Part shown: one piece after another, positions 57,007 through 64,000 of the stretch | How the letters are laid out: each line of letters begins with the position of its first letter | How positions within the stretch are numbered: position 1 is the stretch's first letter | Assembly: GCA_002786025.1 (NCBI GenBank) | Contig: NHNW01000039.1 | Coordinates: forward strand, 335,949 to 399,948 | Reading direction: 5' to 3' | Length of the DNA stretch: 64,000 bases | Source: Zasmidium citrigriseum | Lineage: Eukaryota > Ascomycota > Dothideomycetes > Mycosphaerellales > Mycosphaerellaceae | Made by a program: the position numbers and the translations under genes | The notes under the pieces: model-generated | Told to the model about the DNA's origin: nothing | Seen by the model: the letters and a program-made list of their open reading frames with translations, nothing else | Database searches by the model: none

Positions 57007-58366
57007 ATGTCTTCTCAGTTCATTCTCTCGCTTATATGGGCTGCTGGTGCCGTAAGCGCTGCCAACACCCTTTGTCAAGGCGGACTCCCTGCATCCGCTG
57101 CATCGAAACTAGCTGGATTTCAGCCCGCGAGTGCATTTTGCTCATCCAAGTATCCACTGCCGCTGGCCACATCCACGTCGACAGCGCGAACCACAACCCT
57201 TACCTCGACTGCTCCAGCAGTCACTATCACCACTGTACGAAGATGCTCGTCGATCGCTCAGGACACCAAAAGCTAATTAGGAGGTACAGACGGTGGCCAC
57301 GGTCGCGATCACTTCATTCTACAGCACTTGTTAGTATTCTGGGGAATCTTCGTGCGATCATTGCTAACCGCCTTCAGCCACGTCTACGGAAGTTGATACG
57401 GGTATATGACACAAAAGAACCCTTCCATCAAATGCGAATGCTAACACTGTACTGTGCAGTCACGGAGACGACGACCGTTCAGGTTCCATATCAGTACCAA
57501 AAGCGCGACCTCGAAAATGAGCTCGAGAAGCGCAAGACTACTTTGCAGAAACAAGTGAGGACAACTATACCGAGATCACCTGCCAACACGGCCGCCCCTG
57601 CCTTCGCCAGTATGCTCCTGCAGGCGAACAAATTCATTGCCTCTGCATGCACGTGTTTGGAGACCCAAGTCACAACAACTGTCACCGTTACACCATCCAC
57701 GACGACGACTGTGACGCCTCAGTCGACTCAGCTGGCAACTGGTAAGAGTCCTGCAGGTAGATCCGTCCATGCCCTTATTGACATTGTTCAGAAACCGATA
57801 CCATCTCTTCCATTGCCCAAGCCACCGAAACAACCACGACCACCACTACCGAGACATCAACCACAACAACTCTATCCGCGTGCGGCAATCCTACTCCAAC
57901 CTTCTACCTGAAAGGCTCTTCGGGCGTAGTCGCTGGAAAATACGCCTACCAAGACGGCGGCCACGGCTACGTCCACGACTTCACCAGCAGCCCGCAGAAC
58001 CAATACTACATCGACGGGTCCGGAAACCTCCACACAACCGACTACAATTCCTACGCATTCGTAGGGGACACGACCGTTGGCGACAAGACCGGCACGGTCT
58101 ACTTCGAAGGCGGTTTCTCGGGCGCTACACCAGCTACTTACCGGGCCTACCCGGTCAAATGCTCGCTCGATAGCAGCAGTGGGGTCGTGCAGGGCGTGCC
58201 GAAGTATTTCAATTGCGCGGTCAACGGCGATGGACCCATTCAATTCTATTGGTGTGGGAATGATCATGATAGCCATTATAATGGATTGAGCATGGCAAAC
58301 TCCAATCCACCAGCGGATTATTGCAGTGCGGTGACGCTTCAGGCGATACCGGTTTGTTCGATTTGA
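57007..58366 (+). CDS. Secreted Thr-rich Cys-containing protein
   Basis: Five exons (57007-57234, 57281-57329, 57378-57401, 57460-57741, 57792-58366) give 385 residues. A signal peptide opens it (SSQFILSLIWAAGAVSAA). A Cys-containing block (NTLCQGGLPASAASKLAGF) precedes a Thr/Ser-rich spacer, a dibasic KR site, a second Cys block (SACTCLETQ) and a long Thr run. The C-terminal domain, after SACGNPTPTFYLKG, is about 160 residues of beta-rich, aromatic, Gly-rich sequence with five further Cys. The layout resembles fungal cell-wall proteins with a Thr-rich linker, but I do not recognise the C-terminal domain. Confidence 0.72.
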
Positions 58367-58984
58367 TGCGAGGGCAAGAGATTTGTTAGCGAGGAGTTAT
58401 GTGGATAGACTGTATCAATATATATCAATACCTTGGAGCGGTCATTGAAACATGGTCTTGATAGAGAGGCGTTTGAATACCAAGCACAAAACGTTTCTCG
58501 TCTGATGGAACAGTCCTCCACAGCGGACAGAAGAGGTCTCGCTGGGATATGCAAGTCTACTGTTCAGTGCAGTCAGCTCCTGAAGCAGAAAATTGCGAAA
58601 TATAGAAGAGTCAGGAACGAAACATCGAAATAGAATCAACACGAACATCACATTGAACACTATAGTCGGGCAGAGAAAGGGAATTGAAGCAATTTGATTT
58701 GAAGTGAGAAACTGCTTTCCAGATATCTATTACCGAACGTCTCCAGACGTTCCCAAAACTCTCCATTGTAAAGGTACATCCCAAAAAGCCAAAGAAAATT
58801 CGTCCCCAAGAGTCCAACTACTGTCAACTACAAAAGCCGACCGTATGCATGTGGCTCGCGGCGGCGGAACAAACGTTCAACCTGGCTAACCTTTCAAAAA
58901 AGCAACGCACGGACGCGGAGGTACTACTCTTTTAAGGCAAATAGTAGCGAGAGTATACCTGTCTTAGTTAAATGTTTTAATTAG
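58367..58984. other. Unmutated flank before the RIP block
   Basis: Ordinary sequence with normal CA and TG frequency. No gene is supported. Confidence 0.5.
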
Positions 58985-58992
58985 CTTAGCGT

Positions 58993-59034
58993 AATATTCT
59001 TAGCGTTATATTCTTAGCGTTCTATTCTTAGCGT
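58993..59034 (+). repeat. Three tandem copies of a ~14-bp unit at the RIP-block left edge
   Basis: Units share TATTCTTAGCGT. They sit immediately inside the mutated block. Confidence 0.7.
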
Positions 59035-60308
59035 AGAGTTACGATAAGAAAGTACTATAATAAGAAAGTAGTATATTATCTTAAACTAGAATTAATCGTC
59101 CTTATCCGTTATATTCTTAGGATCGCCCTCGCTCTTATTAATATCCTCTTCGTTAATATTCTTCTTAGCGTTAGACTCCTCTTCGCTAACCTCTATTTCG
59201 CTTTCTTTATTATTAGTATTATTATAGGTATAGTATACTTCTTTCGATTCGAGGTATTTAATAAGCTTACTTGCCTATTCCTCGCCGCGCGCCTCTATTA
59301 TATTACGGAGTATACTATTAAGGGTATAAGAGTAGCCTATAATATCTATAATAAGACTCTATATTACTAGGATAGATATATAGCTACTATTATAAGTATT
59401 AATAGGAATACGAATATATCTACCCGTTTAGATAGCCTATAGTATACTAAATAATACCTTCCTTAGCTCTTAGCTACTTAAAACTCCCTTACTACTATTA
59501 TACTTACTCTTATCTACCTCGCTAGCCTCTTCCTTACTAGCCTCTTCCTCGTTAGTCTCCTACTTTAGTCCGTTAAAGATATAGGACTTACTATAGATAG
59601 TAGTACTCTTACTAAAGTAGTAGTTTATATAGGTACTAGCTATAATATTATCTCTAGCGCTATCGATAAGTATAATATAGCTATTAAACTTACTATTACT
59701 ATTATAATATCTCTAATAAGCCTCTCTACTACTATAGATAGTACGATTAGTAGTAACTTAACTAATTAGGTATAGACTATACTTCGAGAATTTACTAAGC
59801 GTAGTACTAGTAGTATTCTACGGGTTATAGTTAATAGAGAATAATAGGCGAAAGAAGGCGTAGTTAGCCTCGAAGGTATTTAATAGCGATAGCTTACCTT
59901 TACTAATACTATATAGGTAATCGTAGAGGTATACGATATCGTCGTTATAGAAGTAATACTTAGTAATAACTAAATCTAGTTAGTAAAGGCTATTTACTAC
60001 CTAAAACTCGACGAGACTTATAGGTACTATATAGTACGCTAGTAGTAGCGACGCTATATAGCTAAACGGGGAAACTAGCGGGTTTTAGAGCGAGCGCTAT
60101 TATCGCTAATATTAGTAGTAGGCGGATCGTAGATCGTATCGAAGAAGGTAAGTAGTAAGGAGTATAGGTAGTAGGTAGTAAGGAGATATTATTAGAGTAA
60201 GAAGATTAAAGAGCGAGCCTTTAATATTTAAAGAGGCGAAGCTAGCGCTATTAGTAGCGTAGTTTCTTTTTATTATAATAGGAAGGAGCGTAAGTAAAGT
60301 AAGTAAGC

Positions 60309-60375
60309 GAGCTAAGGGGCGTACTATAATAAGTATATAAAGGAGCTAAGGGGCGTACTACGCTAAGTATATAAA
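60309..60375 (+). repeat. 33-bp direct duplication inside the RIP block
   Basis: Two adjacent copies begin GAGCTAAGGGGCGTACTA and end AAGTATATAAA, differing at a few bases. Confidence 0.7.
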
Positions 60376-60553
60376 TAGATACTAGAGTAAGTCGATATTT
60401 ATTTAAGATACGAGAGGAGGTAAAGGTATAAGTACGAGTATCTATTTCGTTCTCGCCTAGTCGAGGGTAAGATTAGCTATCTATAGTAGAACCCCTAGTA
60501 GAATCGACTAGCCTATAGTAAGGGGACGATCTTAAGCCTAAGTTAGAGTAACT

Positions 60554-60613
60554 AAGTAATACTAAAAGTAAGCTAGTAATACTAAAAGTAACCTAGTAAT
60601 ACTAAAAGCTATC
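60554..60613 (+). repeat. Three tandem copies of a 20-bp unit inside the RIP block
   Basis: Units share AGTAATACTAAAAG with small differences at the ends. Confidence 0.75.
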
Positions 60614-63326
60614 TATCTCCTACTCGAAATTAATATCTAGTAGCGCTAGAACTAAGTAGTAGTATATAGGAACTATAAGCCTAAGCCTAAGCTATCTACT
60701 TATAAGGCTTATTTAACTAGCGGTAGAGTCTATACTTAGTCGACTAAGTAGTACCTACCTTCTTAGCGCTATCTCTTAAGTACTAGTAGTACTAGCTAGC
60801 GTAGTTAATATCGCTTCTACGTAACTTAGAAATATATAAGGCGTAGGGACCTCCTTTATAAGGCTCGCTAAGTCTACGATTAATATCTTAAATATTACTA
60901 GTATACGTCTATTTTAAAAGATTACTAGTAGAGTCGCTACTAGTACTAGCCTCGAGCTTATTAATCTCCTTTTACTACTACTTATCTAATACGGACACGA
61001 TACTACTAATTAGTAGCCTTACGTACTAGATATTATTCGTCTTCGTTAGACGACCTATCTTACTATTATTAATACTATATCTAACCTTATATAGAGTTAA
61101 TAAAGTAGGCTATAAGGAGAAGAGAGGAGGCGAGAGAGTATAGACTAAGGGAGGAGGTATTAATATTAGTAGGGTAGCGAGACTACTAGCGCTAAAAGAA
61201 GAGCTAAGAGGATAGAAACTAGAGTAGAGGTTAGTAGGTAGAGGTATAGAGAGCTTAGCTAGTAGAGTAAGGAAAGAGGAGGTAGCTAGGCTAGAGGAGA
61301 CGAATAGTAAGAAAAGCGAAAGTAGGTTATTATCGCTATACTAGGTTAGTAATTATTAAGTATTAAATACTAGATAAGCTTACCTATTATCGTCGTTAAA
61401 GCTAAAGCTATCGTTAGCTAGTAGGGCGTCGGAGGCGGAATAGCTACTAATAGTATTAGAAATAAAGTTTTAAATTAAAGTAAGATAGTAGCGTACTAAG
61501 ATATAACTTTAGTAAGCTTCTTCGTAGTAGCCTAAATAGCTACTAGTTTCTTAGCGGCTAGCTTCGTAGTAGCGACCTTCTTATTAGCTAGACACTTAGC
61601 TAGACGCTCTCTAGCTAACTTAAGGGCTTCGATAGTAGAGAGGAGGTAGGAGAAGTAGCGAAAGGTTATATATCTACGAGCGGTAGTAGTAGTAGTAAGA
61701 CGCTTATTCTTCGTAGTAGCGTAAGTAGTAGTAGTCGTCTTCCTAGTAGGCGTATTAGTAGAGCTATAAGACTCCGCGAATATATCGAATATATATAGTA
61801 CTCGGTCGTAGCCTACTACGCGCGAATAGCTAAACTATAGAGCTCTAGGCGCGATAGTACTATAGTTATTAGTATTAAACGCGTAGGTAGTAGCGTTAAT
61901 TTCCTTCTATTTTAGAGTTAGCTTAATATTCGTAGTAGTTAAGATAAAGTAGCGTACTAAGTAGATAGTAAAGCTAGTAGATAAAGGCGTAATAGCGACG
62001 AAGAAGCTAGACGAGTAGAGAGAGCGGTTATAAGGGGACGAGCGACGGATAGTAGTAATCTAAGGAGCTATACTCGTAGTATAGAAGAACGTCGATATAG
62101 TAGTATTATAGGCGGTTATAAGAAGGTATATAAGATATTATTATAGGTAGTAAGAGGAAGAAGTTATTTACGTAGCGACGCGCTATAAGAGTAGCGCGGT
62201 AGCGAGCTTACTCTTATACGTTATCGCGATAATAATAAGGTAGGTACGCGTATTATTAAACAATTAGATTTAGCCGCCTTTAATACGTCTCTAACTTTAC
62301 TTTTATATCGCTTAATATTCTAAGAAGCTAGTACTACGATAAGAAAGTAGAAGGGGCTTAGATAAGGAGGTCTCGAATACCCTATAGTCTTCTAATACTT
62401 CGCCTAGCCTTTATAAAGTAACGTAATAGTCTTAATATTATTTAGTAGTAGAGAGGAGCTATATATAACAGATTATCGACTTTATAGACCCTTAAGTAGA
62501 TACGATAGTTTCTTATAGTAGGAAGATTTATAGAGTAAATAAACGTCTAGTAGCTCGCTTTTAGCTAAAGCGTACTTTAGAAGCTCGAATCCTACGTATA
62601 TAGCTCGTAGTAGTAATATTTCCTTTTAGCTTTACGTTAAAGTCGATAGATTAGAGTAGAGAGGAGGATTATCGATCGTTTAGGCGAGGCGTAGGGATAT
62701 ATACTATTACTAATTACGATACTAGGGATAAGCTTAGCTCTAGGTTAGCCTATAGAGCTTACCTAGGAAACCTTATTATAACTCGTAGGTAATAATACTT
62801 TCTTAGAGTAGTATCTATATAGGGTACTATAGGCTATATTATACGTATATTCGGAGTATATATATTAATTCTTCTCTTCGCTACTATAGATAACTATACC
62901 TCCTCTTCGCTATCCTAGGCTAGTATACTCCTCCTATACTCTTCTAACTTATTTCTAACCTACTACGGTATAGGGAAAGCGGTTCGAACGTCGTTATTAG
63001 GAATAGATAAGATATACCTTTATAGAGCTAATAGACTAATCTTATAGTAGGCTATTACGATATTAAGTTATATACTAGGGATTAAAAGCTAGAGTTAGCG
63101 TTATAATTAAGAGCGTTAAAGGAGGTAATATTACCTAGGGGACCTACTATTCCGCTTTCCGCGTATACTATATATACGTAACCTACTTAAGGTATTACTA
63201 GATATAATAAAGATAGTCGTTAAGCTTAGGAAGTAAGTATATTATCGATAGCTAACGTCTATTTTACGAGAGGATAGCGAAATCTTCGAGGTATTAAACG
63301 CCTAGCTAGGCCTCTATTAAGATAGT

Positions 63327-63369
63327 CTTAGCGTAATATTTCTAGCGTAATATTTCTAGCGCGATATTT
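63327..63369 (+). repeat. Three tandem copies of a 14-15-bp unit near the window end
   Basis: Units share TAGCG(T/C)(A/G)ATATTT and resemble the ~14-bp units at 58993-59034. Confidence 0.7.
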
Positions 63370-64000
63370 AGATTAGCGGGCCTAGCCTAGCGGCTAAGGG
63401 CTCGCCTAGCCTATCTCGGTTTCGCGCTAAACTTAATATTAATATTACGTCCTCGATTAAGATTCCTTCTATAATAAGCCCTTCTACGAGGAATAATTAT
63501 TTCTAATTATATATAGCTATACGAAGGTATCTTCGATTCGTAATCTTTAGTATTATATTAGGACCGCGAATTACTAAAATTATAGTACTAGTAGCTTCTC
63601 TTAACTAATTTATAGTACGTCGACTTAACCTATATTCTCTATCGTCCTCTTATCCTTACCTATAGCTAGATTCTACTATATAGCGAGATTTTAAGTTCTC
63701 GTCGAAGTATTCTTAGTCTATTTAGAGTATAAATACTATAATAAATTATTAACTTAACGCCTATATTACTCGAGTTCGATTAAATAGAATTTATTATTAA
63801 AACCTTATACTCCTCTTCTTCCGTATAGTATAGGATCTAATCCTACTATAACTAGCCCTACTATAACGGAGGATCGCCTCTAGGTATACGAGCCTTATAC
63901 TTAACTTCGCTTAGTCTCCGCGAAAGCCTTTATTTAGGTCTCTATACTTCTTATCTACTACCTTAACTACCTTAAACGAATCTTTAGTACCTCGCTCTAC

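Larger units (their letters stand above)
58985..64000. repeat. RIP-mutated repeat block, at least 5 kb, open at the window end
   Basis: Across about 5 kb I find only three CpA or TpG dinucleotides (TG at 59272, CA at 62261 and CA at 62469), where hundreds are expected. TA is abundant and CpG is kept. This is the signature of complete CpA-to-TpA RIP on both strands. All frames are filled with TAG/TAA stops. The original element cannot be recognised from what remains, so whether it was a retrotransposon, DNA transposon or other duplicated DNA is open. The change at about 58,975-58,985 is sharp. Confidence 0.9.

Noticed and set aside
58985..64000. Coding remnants or CRISPR-like arrays in the AT-rich tail
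   Set aside because: Short repeats are irregular and lie in RIP-mutated DNA with no open frames; nothing supports a gene or array.

Overview
The window is nuclear DNA of a filamentous ascomycete, most likely a Dothideomycete. The evidence is the gene style: introns of about 45-70 bp with GTAAGT/GTGAGT-type donors and CTRAY branch sites, genes on both strands with no operons, and families typical of filamentous fungi (SPO14-type phospholipase D, Vac1/Pep7, Met8, alternative NADH dehydrogenase, Dabb and GFA proteins, a flocculin/ALS-like adhesin, 'ipa'-type proteins). The last 5 kb shows complete repeat-induced point mutation (RIP). Exon structures were built by hand from splice signals and frame continuity. 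The class assignment is an inference.

Layout. 1-8.6 kb: the 3' end of a phospholipase D gene, an unrecognised minus-strand gene, then three Cys-rich/zinc-finger genes (PHD; ZZ+PHD; a protein sharing a Cys-Gly-His module with the ZZ+PHD protein). 8.8-18.2 kb: a ten-exon aldo-keto reductase, a small secreted protein, an alpha/beta hydrolase whose nucleophile Ser is replaced by Asn, a tRNA-like Pol III element, and an MFS exporter. 20-23.1 kb: a GFA-domain protein and a divergent Dabb / SMP-30 gluconolactonase pair. 24.8-30.5 kb: an unassigned protein, an alternative NADH dehydrogenase with an in-frame stop before its conserved C-terminus, and a sugar transporter. 30.9-36.9 kb: an NTF2-like protein, a small secreted protein, an NAD-dependent epimerase, a possible mitochondrial protein and Met8. 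37-45.9 kb: Vac1/Pep7, two adjacent Rieske-oxygenase-like genes with complementary losses, a secreted tripeptidyl aminopeptidase and a secreted SLT-like protein. 46.4-58.4 kb: a quinone oxidoreductase-like enzyme, a 1402-residue repeat adhesin, an 'ipa'-type gene split by a frame change and a Thr-rich secreted protein. 58.98 kb to the end: RIP-destroyed repeat DNA with no open frames.

The most unusual feature is the pair at 39.4-42.0 kb. One gene keeps the Rieske [2Fe-2S] ligands but has lost the mononuclear-iron motif. The upstream gene keeps the iron motif but has lost the Rieske cluster. Both retain the shared N-terminal region, so this is not one gene broken in two. They may work as a two-component oxygenase.
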